Source: Erwinia piriflorinigrans CFBP 5888 (GTDB lineage: Bacteria > Pseudomonadota > Gammaproteobacteria > Enterobacterales > Enterobacteriaceae). From it: DNA of 32,366 nt. The translations under genes and the position numbers were made by a program. The DNA lies in contig NZ_CAHS01000001.1 in the NCBI RefSeq assembly GCF_001050515.1, forward strand, positions 1 to 32,366, read 5' to 3'. The notes under the pieces are model-generated. The model did not search any database. It saw only the letters and a list, made by a program, of their open reading frames with translations, and was not told the DNA's origin. Position 1 is the stretch's first letter; each line of letters begins with the position of its first letter. Positions 8,614 through 18,000 of the stretch are shown here, in pieces.

Positions 8614-11600
8614 TCACCATCGCTCAGCCGCTTTCCAGTAGGCATTTGACTCTCCATGCGGCGGGAAATACCAGTGATTGGCTGACGTATCGCCTTCAAC
8701 TTGCAGAATATGGTATCCATACCCGGCTTTATAGTAGACCGAACCCACTTTTCCATACTCTCCCCATGATTTCGGGAAGGCGAAGGTTCCCTTGTGGTTT
8801 CCACCATAAAGCCAGTACCAGTTATCCTTCTCGCCATACGGAAAATCCCAGCCATTGACGGAGGGCGTGCCCTCTTTTCGTAAGATATAAAACCGGAAGT
8901 TATCGGAGCAATAATAGACTTCTCCTGCTACCCCTGCCTCATTCGGTCGTTTAGGGGATGTAAAGGACCCCGCATTCCAACTGATAAATTTCCAGTGGTC
9001 ATCTGATTTTCCGCGTTCCGGTAAAGTCCAGTTATGGTCGGGTGGCCTGCCTTCAGTTTTCAGGGTCAAAAAGCCAAATTTTCTCTCAAAGTATACCGAT
9101 CCCACTTTTCCATACTCCTCCCAGAGTTTGGGCGAGTGCAGAGTCCCTTTGTTTTTTCCCGCGTAAATCCAGTTGGCGTTATCATCATTATTTGCGGGGA
9201 AATTCCAGCCATGCTGCGATGGCGTGCCGGTTTTTCTCAGGATATAAAACGAGTGGTTTTCGTCCGAATAGTAGATTTCCCCAGCGATACCCTGCTCAGT
9301 CGGCTGTTTGGGCGCAGTGAAGGTACTTGCTTCCCAGGAAACAAAGTTCCAGTGGTCGTCGGACTTACCGTCAGGGTAGTTCCATTTGTGGTCTGACGGG
9401 CGGCCTTCTGTTTTGAGGGTCAGATAGCCATAGTTAAAGTCATAGTATACCGCTCCCGCTTTACCATACTCACTCCAGGTTTTAGGCGAGATCAGGTTTC
9501 CCGGGTTTTTCCCGGTGTAGATCCAGTTGGCGTTATCCGTTCTGGCAGGCGGGAAATGCCAGCTGTTGGTTGAAGGCGTTCCCTCTTTTTTCAGAATATA
9601 AAACGACTGGTTATTATCGTCATAGTAAACTTCTCCCAGCGTGCCTTTGTCATGCTGGTGCTTGGGGGCGCTGAAGGAGCCAACCGCATAAGAGATGAAA
9701 TTCCAGTGTTCGTTGGAGACTCCCTCACTCGGGAAAGACCAGCGTTTTTCTGACGGGCGGCCCTCTTTTTTAAGGGTCAGATAGCCATATTCAGCTTCGT
9801 AGTAGAGCGAACCCGGTTTGCCATATTCGCTCCATTCTTTAGGTGAGTCTACGGTTCCCCTGTTTTCCCCGGCATAGATCCAGTTGAGGTTGTCCTCGAT
9901 ACCTGGTGGGAATTGCCAGCCGTTGCCTGATGGTCTGCCTGTTTTTTTCAAAATATAATATGACCGGTTGGCATCGGAATAAAAGACTTCTCCAGCTATG
10001 CCTTTGGCATCCCATCGTTTGGGGGCGTTGAAGGACCCTGCTTCATCAGAGATAAAGTCCCAGTGCTTGCTGGAGTCACCATCAGGTGGGAAAGACCAGT
10101 TGTGCTCTGATGGTTTGCCTTCAGTTTTAAGGGTCAGATAGCCATTATCAGCCTGATAATATACTGAGCCAACCTTACCGTATTCCTCCCATGTTTTAGG
10201 TGAGTTAAGGGTTCCCCTGTTTTTCCCGGCGTAGAACCAGTTGCTGTTATCTGCCTTACCGGGTGGAAAATGCCAGCCGTGAACCAACTGTGCCATCTCA
10301 TTTCTTAAGATATAAAACAACGCGTTTTCATCAGAAAAGTAGACTTCTCCAGCCTTACCCGGGGTGTTGGCTGTCTTGGGTGTCTCGAAGGTGCCCTGAT
10401 CCGGGGAGATGAATTTCCAGTATTTGTTTGAATCCCCGCCATAAGGGTATTTCCATCTGTTTTGCGACGGGCGGCCTTCGGTTTTGAGGATCAGGTAGCC
10501 ATATCCTGGCTGGTAGTAAAGCGAGCCCTTTTTCCCATACTCGTCCCAGGTTTTAGGTGAGTCCAGGGTTCCTTTATGTTTCCCGGCGTAGATCCAGTTT
10601 TCGTCATCCTGTTCAGTGGAGGGAAAAATCCAGCCTTTCAGTGACGGATTACCGGTTGCTCTCAGAATATAAAATGACTGGTTGTCGACAGAAAAATAGA
10701 CTTCTCCGGCCTTGCCTCGCGTATTCAGTGGTTTAGGCGCGTTGAAGGAGCCCTGTTCCCAGACGAGGAACTTCCAGCGCTTATTGGACTGACCGAGATG
10801 AGGGAACTTCCACTTTTTGTCTGATGGGCGGCCTGCGGTTTTGAGGCTGAAATAGCCATATCCTGGCTGGTGGTATACCGACCCCACTTTTCCGTACTCA
10901 TTCAAGCTCTTTGGAGACGGCAGAGTTCCCAATTTTTCCCCCGCATTGATCCAGTTTCTATCATCGGACTTGCCGGCAGGGAAACTCCAACCTTGCCTGC
11001 TGGGCTTACCATCTTTTCGTAGAATATAGTATGACTGCCGTTCAGCAGAGTAATAAACTTCTCCGGCCGTACCTTCTACACTCGGCAGTTTAGGTGATAT
11101 AAATGAACCCACCTCATAGCACAGAAAACTCCAGAGTGCATTGGACTCACCGCCATTCGGGAAAAACCAGCTATTGTCAGAGGGTCTGCCGTCAGCTTTA
11201 AGACGCATATACCCCCATCCAGCCTGGTAATACACCGATCCAGTCTTGCCATACTCATGCCATTGTTTCGGAGAGTCCAAAGTTCCCTGATTTTTTCCGG
11301 CGTAGATCCAGTCTGCATCGTCCTGTTGGCCGGCAGGGAAGTGCCAGCCATGTTCAGGAGGGCTTCCCGTTTTTTTCAATATATAGAAAGAGTCGTTTTC
11401 GGCAGACATATAGACGTCGCCAACAACGCCATGATCATACCATGCCCTGGGGGTTCTGAATGTGGCAGCTTGCAAAGTGATGAATTTCCAATGCTCGTCG
11501 GACTGACCATTATGCGGGAAATACCATAGATGATCTGAAGGTCTGCCATCCATTTTAAGGATAAAATAGCCGTGTTCATCGTCATAATATAGTGAGCCCG

Positions 11601-14600
11601 ATTTACCATACTCATACCAGTTTTTGGGCTGTTCCAGCGTACCGGGATGATGACCGGCGTACAGCCAGTTTTCATCACTTCTGGCTCCCCCCGGAAAATT
11701 CCAGAAATGGCTTGAGGGGAGCCCCTCTTTTTTCAATTCAAAGAACTTATTCTCTTTTTTATTGATATAGATGTCGCCGGGGAAACCAAACTCGTTCCAT
11801 TTTTTTGGTGAAAGATAGATGTTCTCGTTGGATATTCCCATGTTAAATGCAAGGTAGTATAACGCTGTGGTGTTGATGTTTTGGTTAAATCTGACATCAT
11901 CACTTTTCTCTTCAATGGTTGGAGTAATTAAAGCGGAAGTATAATATTCATCATCCCGTGGGGTGCTCAAAAAAGTATCGAGGTAAGCCGTTGCTTCCTG
12001 ACTGAAATAGATTACCTCCATGCAAAGCTCGACAAATGACATACTGTTGTTCGGGATATATTTTAATATATTATTACGAATAAATAGACTGTCGGTTATA
12101 TGATGGCCATAAAAGATTTTGTTTCCTTTGATGAAATCAGCAATATCTTTCTTACCTAAAACTAACCTTCCCAGGTCAATTAAAAATAGATTGAAAAATC
12201 TACTATTTCTTTTGACCCTTTGTGATGTAGAAGGAGTCGGTTCTTTAATAATATTCTGTAGATATGAGTAAACCGCTCTTATTTTACGTATTAAATTTAT
12301 GTTTCTTTCAACAATATCTGCTGAAATAGTCTCAATTTTGCTTAAAGGCGTAGGGTAATATACAACTTTGGCTTCACCATCCGCTTCTAAACCAGCACGA
12401 TATGAGCCCCGCCAGGCGACCACCTTTTTATTCATGATGGCAGAAAGGGATTTTCCGGTTGATGGGAATCCAGTTGCTCCGAAGCATGACTCAAGCTCGA
12501 TGACGGAGTATTTGTTGAGATCAAGGTCTTTAGCAATAGCGATACCTTTAATAACATTGGAAATCTCTAATGGAGATAGATAATTAATCGTCATCGGTAG
12601 CCCATGCGCCCGCACATGCAAAATATTCCCATTGGGATAAACTCTTGCATCTTTTCCTAGCAGAGACTGAATTCTGGTGTTTTCTAAGTTAAACTCAACT
12701 GATTTTACCGAAAAAGATCGCTCTGCAATATTTTTTTTTAATTCTTTTATGTTATATATTGTGCTGAATCCTCCTGTTTTTAATGCAGGTTCTAAAAGTT
12801 CTGGTAGGAAAAATTCATCTTTATTAAGGCGTAAGGCAAAAATTCCATGTTCATAATCTTCACCCGGTTTTTGAGTTAGGAAAATCATGCCTCCGTCTGG
12901 CGTGTTTTCGCTGAAGTTCTCGCTGGTCAACCATTTCTCACTGCTTTTGATATATCTACGTATGGGAGCTTTGTTGAGTGCTTCTGCATGCATAGCCGAT
13001 ACCAGTTCTGGTGATATATCCCCATTTCTCGATAAAACAACGCCTATGGCATGTGCGCTACCCGATCGGTAAGCCTCTCTTTCCATATTTAATGCGGCAT
13101 CTTTATAGCTTTTATAATAGGGTAACTGAGTATCCTTAACGAACCCGACGGATACCTTGAATTTTTTCCCCTCACTGCTGATAAGTAAATTATTTTCGAA
13201 TCTTCCCAGCTGTTCGGCTGTAAGGGTGTTTCTGTAATGAGAAAACTCTGAAGATAATATATCATTATGTATTCCGCTAAATAAGCCATTTCCCATTGAT
13301 AACATGATATGTTTAACGGGTGCAGCACTGTCTTTATGCTCCGTGAAAATGACGATCTGTCCTGTTTTCGTTTGTAGTAAATTTTTTCTACTTGTAATGC
13401 TAGCCACATTTTCCATTTCATTGAAAGGAAAAGATAAATGATTGGAAATTTCTCTGAATAAGTGCAGTTTTGCGCCTGAAATTAGGCCCGATTTAGCCAA
13501 GACGGCAATAATAAACTCGGATGAAGAGCCGTACTTATCCATGTTATTTTCTTCGTTCCTTACATGGGATAGCAGTCTTCGGCCTGCTTCCATAAATATG
13601 TCACCATTTGAAATTTCGGGACTCATATTTATTGACCCCCTATCACTTTGCCATTTCTTTTTTTCGCGCGCATAACTCACATATTGCTTTTTTAACTGCA
13701 GGGACTTTTGCTCTATATCATAGATATAAACTCCACTCGGATCCCTCTGCATTTTAAACTCCCCTCCATCTATTTCTATAGAGATGTGCCCATCTTTAAT
13801 TTTTAATTTTTCCGGGATAAAACCTTCCAGCGGCCCTTCTCTAATCTCACTCATGAGATTGATACTATGGAGATCAAGGGAAGCCGAGAGCATTTGGGAG
13901 ACGGACAGAAACTCATGGTTAATTTCTAAAATTAAATCAAAGTCCATTTTTTTTCCGTCCAGCCTGTCTGCGATAGATCTCAAAACGGGAGGGACAAGGT
14001 TTTGTAATATCATTAGAGGAACGAGTCTTGAAAAAGCATGCAGAATGGTTTTAGAGATGCTGTCGATATAATGCATGATATTAAGAAGATACATTTTATC
14101 CGCCGCTCTTGGGCAGCCTCTTCGAAGTAAATTATAATCATAAAAGATCAGCCACTCTTCCCCTGATTTTTTTAACGGGCTATTCAGGGTATCGGCTATG
14201 TTGCGCAGTACATCTGAAAAGCTCAGATTTTCCCGTTCTTTCTGACAGTCAAAGTCAAACAGCTTTTTTTTGCTTACTTCTGTTCCAGGTAATGCCTCCT
14301 GATGCGGGGGCCGGTCTGTCACATGCCTTTTGCTAACTCCGTGATCCTGAAGCTGTTCATCATACGGATAAGCATGTTTGTTGGAAAAAAATGCTGCCAC
14401 GGCGGTGCTGTGCATTGCTGTGGATTGATGCGGTGGCAGCCTGTCTGGCCGGGCATAATGGTTGAACTCTCTGATATAGCGTTCGGCAGTGCTCAGGATG
14501 ACGGCAGCACTCATCACCAGGCCTGTTTTCCCCTGTAGCGATAGTGGCAGTGTCTGATGCTGATTTTGTGCCCTGTGGAGATCGCGCAAGGCTTCTGCCT

Positions 14601-14895
14601 GCTGATAAAGCGCTTTACCTTTTGCTAGAATGTCTGCCCGTTCAGCGTTCTCTCTGCTGTTTTCATAAGGACCCCATGGCGAATATCTCTTTAGTGTGTC
14701 CAGTAGCCGGTGACAAGGGTTGCTAAAGTAACGCCTGCCATACTGATTTAAAAACGTCTCATTACTGGCCTTGAAGGATGCCAAATTTGCCTTGAGAGAG
14801 GATGCTTCACTATTACCGTGGGGGGAGAGAGGGTTAATCTTATTCCCTGACAACGGAAGGGATTCTTCACTGTTTTCGCTTATTAATGGGATCAT
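8614..14895 (-). CDS. Giant modular repeat protein 1 (toxin/effector-like, unrecognised family)
   Basis: 2093 residues, uninterrupted, not recognised as a named family. Seen in order: a polar Ser/Asn-rich N-terminus (1-120) without a classical signal peptide; a short hydrophobic segment, TGLVMSAAVILS (about 124-135); a conserved helical region (about 209-345) beginning KKKLFDFDCQKER; a stretch resembling NlpC/P60 (S458 in YGSSSEFI, then GQIVIF, then H529 in VKHIMLSMGNGLF); a clan CD-like pair with H764 in VRAHGLP and C804 in IELESCFGATG; and 18 alternating modules of about 60 residues (about 1025-2087) ending in a six-residue tail. The downstream paralogue at 15088-21048 has the same plan. 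GC is low: the 60 bases from 12061 are about 23% GC, against about 68% for a sample of budB. The start ATG is preceded by a weak GAGATG. Function is unknown. A secreted cysteine-protease-containing toxin or repeat adhesin is the best inference. Confidence 0.85.
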   Translation of the reverse strand: MIPLISENSEESLPLSGNKINPLSPHGNSEASSLKANLASFKASNETFLNQYGRRYFSNPCHRLLDTLKRYSPWGPYENSRENAERADILAKGKALYQQAEALRDLHRAQNQHQTLPLSLQGKTGLVMSAAVILSTAERYIREFNHYARPDRLPPHQSTAMHSTAVAAFFSNKHAYPYDEQLQDHGVSKRHVTDRPPHQEALPGTEVSKKKLFDFDCQKERENLSFSDVLRNIADTLNSPLKKSGEEWLIFYDYNLLRRGCPRAADKMYLLNIMHYIDSISKTILHAFSRLVPLMILQNLVPPVLRSIADRLDGKKMDFDLILEINHEFLSVSQMLSASLDLHSINLMSEIREGPLEGFIPEKLKIKDGHISIEIDGGEFKMQRDPSGVYIYDIEQKSLQLKKQYVSYAREKKKWQSDRGSINMSPEISNGDIFMEAGRRLLSHVRNEENNMDKYGSSSEFIIAVLAKSGLISGAKLHLFREISNHLSFPFNEMENVASITSRKNLLQTKTGQIVIFTEHKDSAAPVKHIMLSMGNGLFSGIHNDILSSEFSHYRNTLTAEQLGRFENNLLISSEGKKFKVSVGFVKDTQLPYYKSYKDAALNMEREAYRSGSAHAIGVVLSRNGDISPELVSAMHAEALNKAPIRRYIKSSEKWLTSENFSENTPDGGMIFLTQKPGEDYEHGIFALRLNKDEFFLPELLEPALKTGGFSTIYNIKELKKNIAERSFSVKSVEFNLENTRIQSLLGKDARVYPNGNILHVRAHGLPMTINYLSPLEISNVIKGIAIAKDLDLNKYSVIELESCFGATGFPSTGKSLSAIMNKKVVAWRGSYRAGLEADGEAKVVYYPTPLSKIETISADIVERNINLIRKIRAVYSYLQNIIKEPTPSTSQRVKRNSRFFNLFLIDLGRLVLGKKDIADFIKGNKIFYGHHITDSLFIRNNILKYIPNNSMSFVELCMEVIYFSQEATAYLDTFLSTPRDDEYYTSALITPTIEEKSDDVRFNQNINTTALYYLAFNMGISNENIYLSPKKWNEFGFPGDIYINKKENKFFELKKEGLPSSHFWNFPGGARSDENWLYAGHHPGTLEQPKNWYEYGKSGSLYYDDEHGYFILKMDGRPSDHLWYFPHNGQSDEHWKFITLQAATFRTPRAWYDHGVVGDVYMSAENDSFYILKKTGSPPEHGWHFPAGQQDDADWIYAGKNQGTLDSPKQWHEYGKTGSVYYQAGWGYMRLKADGRPSDNSWFFPNGGESNALWSFLCYEVGSFISPKLPSVEGTAGEVYYSAERQSYYILRKDGKPSRQGWSFPAGKSDDRNWINAGEKLGTLPSPKSLNEYGKVGSVYHQPGYGYFSLKTAGRPSDKKWKFPHLGQSNKRWKFLVWEQGSFNAPKPLNTRGKAGEVYFSVDNQSFYILRATGNPSLKGWIFPSTEQDDENWIYAGKHKGTLDSPKTWDEYGKKGSLYYQPGYGYLILKTEGRPSQNRWKYPYGGDSNKYWKFISPDQGTFETPKTANTPGKAGEVYFSDENALFYILRNEMAQLVHGWHFPPGKADNSNWFYAGKNRGTLNSPKTWEEYGKVGSVYYQADNGYLTLKTEGKPSEHNWSFPPDGDSSKHWDFISDEAGSFNAPKRWDAKGIAGEVFYSDANRSYYILKKTGRPSGNGWQFPPGIEDNLNWIYAGENRGTVDSPKEWSEYGKPGSLYYEAEYGYLTLKKEGRPSEKRWSFPSEGVSNEHWNFISYAVGSFSAPKHQHDKGTLGEVYYDDNNQSFYILKKEGTPSTNSWHFPPARTDNANWIYTGKNPGNLISPKTWSEYGKAGAVYYDFNYGYLTLKTEGRPSDHKWNYPDGKSDDHWNFVSWEASTFTAPKQPTEQGIAGEIYYSDENHSFYILRKTGTPSQHGWNFPANNDDNANWIYAGKNKGTLHSPKLWEEYGKVGSVYFERKFGFLTLKTEGRPPDHNWTLPERGKSDDHWKFISWNAGSFTSPKRPNEAGVAGEVYYCSDNFRFYILRKEGTPSVNGWDFPYGEKDNWYWLYGGNHKGTFAFPKSWGEYGKVGSVYYKAGYGYHILQVEGDTSANHWYFPPHGESNAYWKAAERW
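8635..11823 (-). repeat. Array of 18 alternating ~60-residue modules in giant protein 1
   Basis: Residues about 1025-2087. Module A (59 residues) has the core EYGKxGSxYY, then GYLxLKTEGRPS, then WxFP. Module B (60 residues) has the core GxAGEVYYSDxN, then FYILRKTGxPS, then GWxFP. They alternate strictly: a divergent B0, then A1-B1 to A8-B8, then A9. Each module ends at a conserved Trp after a short acidic/Asn stretch. The period of the A+B unit is 119 residues (357 bases). One B module (B4) has a corrupted core, described separately. The density of aromatic residues and glycine suggests small beta-rich binding domains, by inference. Confidence 0.93.
12361..12648 (-). other. Clan CD (C80/caspase-like) protease-like region in giant protein 1
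   Basis: Residues about 750-845. A hydrophobic strand ending VRAHG (H764) is followed 40 residues later by a second hydrophobic strand ending ELESCFG (C804). Hydrophobic block-HG and hydrophobic block-x-C-x-G is the hallmark of clan CD peptidases, including the MARTX/clostridial autoprocessing domain (C80), caspases and CHAT proteins. The intervening LSPLEISNVIKGIA resembles the helix between those strands in C80. Activity is not shown. Confidence 0.5.
13261..13533 (-). other. NlpC/P60-like region with Ser at the Cys position in giant protein 1
   Basis: Residues about 455-545. SSSEFIIAVLAKSGL matches the layout of the NlpC/P60 motif DCSGFV-x-x-x-L-x-x-x-GL; GQIVIF matches GDLVFF; VKHIMLSMGNGLFSG matches the HVGIYLGNG block. 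S458 falls where the catalytic Cys would be and H529 where the catalytic His would be. This is a pattern-level resemblance only. Confidence 0.35.
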
Positions 14896-15087
14896 GATGT
14901 CATCTCATAGAGGGGGCACATTATGCATATTTTTAGTGAATAATCTTGCTATTAACGTGGGTAGAAATAATAGGGTTGATATAGCAGTGTTAATAATTAT
15001 GCTTTTACTATTATGAGTCATAGCTTGTCTGATAATCGGTGTTCGTTCAGAGTAACAATACGCTACATAATTATAAATGGGATGAAG
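14896..15087. other. AT-rich spacer between the two giant genes
   Basis: 192 bases, strongly AT-rich, separating the stop of giant gene 2 from the start of giant gene 1. It probably carries a promoter for giant gene 1; CATAAT on the minus strand (14920-14925), about 25 bases before the ATG, is a weak -10 candidate without a clear -35. No terminator hairpin is evident, so read-through from gene 2 into gene 1 is possible. Confidence 0.4.
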
Positions 15088-18000
15088 TTATCTTTTTATA
15101 TATATCCAGTGGTCGTCTGAAGTCACGTTTACAGGAAAATACCAACTGTTTTCTGAAGGGTTTCCCTCAGTTTTTAGCATCAGGTACCCAAAGCCCAATT
15201 TGTAGTATATCAAGCCAGGCTTGCCATATTCATGCCAACTTTTTGGTGATTCCAAAGTGCCATTGTTTTTACCAGCAAATATCCAGCTTTCATTGCTCTT
15301 CCCATCCAATGGGAAAGGATGGTTATGAGTTGATGGTGTGTTCTCATTTTTAAAAACAAAGAAACATTTCTGATCGTGAGAATAATAAACATCACCGGCC
15401 ATACCTTTTTCAGAATGATACTTTGGGGCCGTAAAGGAACCCGCAATAAATGAGACGAAGTTCCAGTATTGATTGGATTGGCCGGGGTCCGGGAAAGCCC
15501 ATTTATTAACAGATGGTCTGCCTTCCGTTTTAAGCGTCAAAAATCCGTAGTTATTGTCATAGTAAACTGACCCGACTTTTCCATATTCATTCCATTCCTT
15601 AGGTGAATCTGCGGTTCCTTTATTTTTACCTGCTACAATCCAGTTTTCGTCATCATCAAAAGGAAAAACCCATCCGTTCATTGGTGGTCTACCAGGATTT
15701 TTCAGGATATAATAATCCTTATTTTCAACAGAGTAATAGACATCACCTGCCACACCACTCACGTTTTTTTGTTTAGGCGCAAAAAATGTACCTTTGTCCT
15801 TACAAATAAATCTCCAGTGATAGTTGGATTTACCTTTTTCTGGAAAGTACCATTTGTTATCGGCCGGATGACCTTCGGTTTGCAGAATGAAGTATCCATT
15901 ATCAGACATATAGTATATCGATCCTATTCGTCCATATTCACCCCAGCCTTTAGGATATTCAATGGTTCCTTCGTTTTTACCAGCGTATAACCAGTTCTGG
16001 TTATCTGCCTTACCATAAGGAAAATACCACCCGTTGATCAATGGATTGCCCGATGTCTTGAGGATATAAAACAGCTCGTTGTTATCAGAATAATAGACCT
16101 CTCCCGCTAAACCTGTCGCATTTTCTTTTTTAGGGGCGATGAATGAACCCACCTCTCGGGATATAAAATTCCAGTACTCATTCGATTCACCCGCTTCAGG
16201 ATAGAGCCAGTTTTTGTCTGATGGTCTGCCTTCATTTTTGAGCGTCAGATAACCACACTTAGCGTCATAGTATACCGAGCCGATTTTTCCATACTCGCTC
16301 CAGAGTTTTGGCGCGTCCGGGGTCCCCCTGTTTTCCCCGGCGTAGATCCAGTTACCGTCATCGTCGTAAGGAAATTTCCAGCTACAGTTAAATGGATTAC
16401 CCGATTTTTTCAGAATATAAAAAGCCTGATTTACGTCAGAATAGTAGACTTCACCTGCTATGCCTTCTGCATGTTGCCGTTTGGGGGCGCTAAAAGTGCC
16501 TGCTTTAAGGGAGACGAATTTCCAGCGATCGTCAGAATGACCATTCTTCGGGAAATACCACTTGTTTTCAGCAGGGTTGCCTACCGTCTTGAGGATCAGA
16601 TATCCATAATTTTTATGATAATATACCGAACCCACTTTTCCATATTCGCTCCATATTTTAGGTGCATTAAGGGTTCCGCTATTCTTTCCGCCATATAACC
16701 AGTTCTCGTTGTCCTTGCCGACAGGAGGGAAGATCCAGCGCTGCCCATACGGCCTGGCTTTTTTTCTCAAAATATAAAAGGCTTCGTGTTCAACTGAAAA
16801 ATAAACATCACCCGGCTTCCCAGTATCATTCTGAATTTTGGGAGAATCAAAGGAACCGGTTGCATAGGCTACCAGGTTCCAATATTCATTTGGCTCATCG
16901 TTATTCGGGAAAAACCAGCTATGGTCAGATGGTCTGCCGTCGAACTTAAGGCTTACATAGCCACATTCCTTATCATAATATACCGAGCCTACTTTACCGT
17001 ACTCGTTCCATTTTTTTGGTGATTTCTGCGTACCACTATTTTGCCCGGCGTAGAACCAGTTCTCGTTGTCCCCTCCTGGGGCTGGATAGTACCAGCCGTG
17101 GCTTGTTGGCTTTCCGTCTTTTCGCAAAATATAAAACGATTTTTCTTTGACCGCGTAATAAACCTCTCCCGCCGTACCTTCAGTATTTCGTAATTTGGGG
17201 GTGCTAAAGGAACCTACTTCACCAGATACATATCTCCATTGGACGTTTGACTGGCCATTATCGGGGAAATACCAATTATCATCTGATGGATTTCCTTCGG
17301 TTTTAAGTGACAGATAGCCTAACTCGGCCTCATAATATATCGAGCCAACTTTACCGTATTCGTTCCATTTTTTTGGCGAGTCAAGGGTGCCCTTGTTTTT
17401 TCCGGCATAGATCCAGTTTTTGTTAACCATACCAGCACAAGGGAAATGCCATTTATTATCTGAGGGATTTCCCGTATTTTTTAAAACATAAAAAGATTTA
17501 TTTTCATCGTAATAGTAAACGCTACCGGATATGCCATTATCACTCCACATCAGGGGAGTCTCGAAAGAGCCTGCTCTCTTGGTGATGAATTCCCAGGAGT
17601 TGCTATATTCACCAATTTCAGGGAAATACCAATCGTGATCTGAAGGCCTGCCATCTTTTTTTAGCATTAAATAGCCATAACCTTGCTCATAATATATTGA
17701 GCCGCTTTTTCCATATTCAGACCAGTATTTAGGTTGTTCAAGGGTTCCCGGATTGCGACCAGCCTCCAGCCAGTTATCATCATCCAGAGCATCATCGGGA
17801 TAGTACCAACAATGGTTTGAAGGGACGCCAGCATATTTAAGTGAAAAAAACCTGTTTTTCTTATCATCCCAATAAATATCGCCAGGAAAACCGAAATCAC
17901 TCCATTTTTTAGCGCGGAGGTATTTGTTTATTTCGGATATCCCCAGCGCCTGTGAAAGACTGGCCAGGTCAGCGCTAATGCTCTTCTTAAGAAAGCTAAC

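Noticed and set aside
12460..12486. Walker A-like G-x4-GKS (GFPSTGKS) right after the catalytic-type Cys in both giant proteins
   Set aside because: It fits the P-loop pattern, but no Walker B or NTPase context follows, and it lies where the helix after the Cys of a clan CD domain would be. Probably chance.
8614..14895. RTX (glycine/aspartate-rich calcium-binding) toxin repeats
   Set aside because: The modules lack the GGxGxDxUx nonapeptide. They are ~60-residue aromatic modules of another kind, and no type I exporter is adjacent.
8635..17934. CRISPR-like or non-coding tandem repeat DNA
   Set aside because: The repetition is at the protein level with diverged codons in one long open frame per gene. 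There are no short identical repeats with unique spacers.
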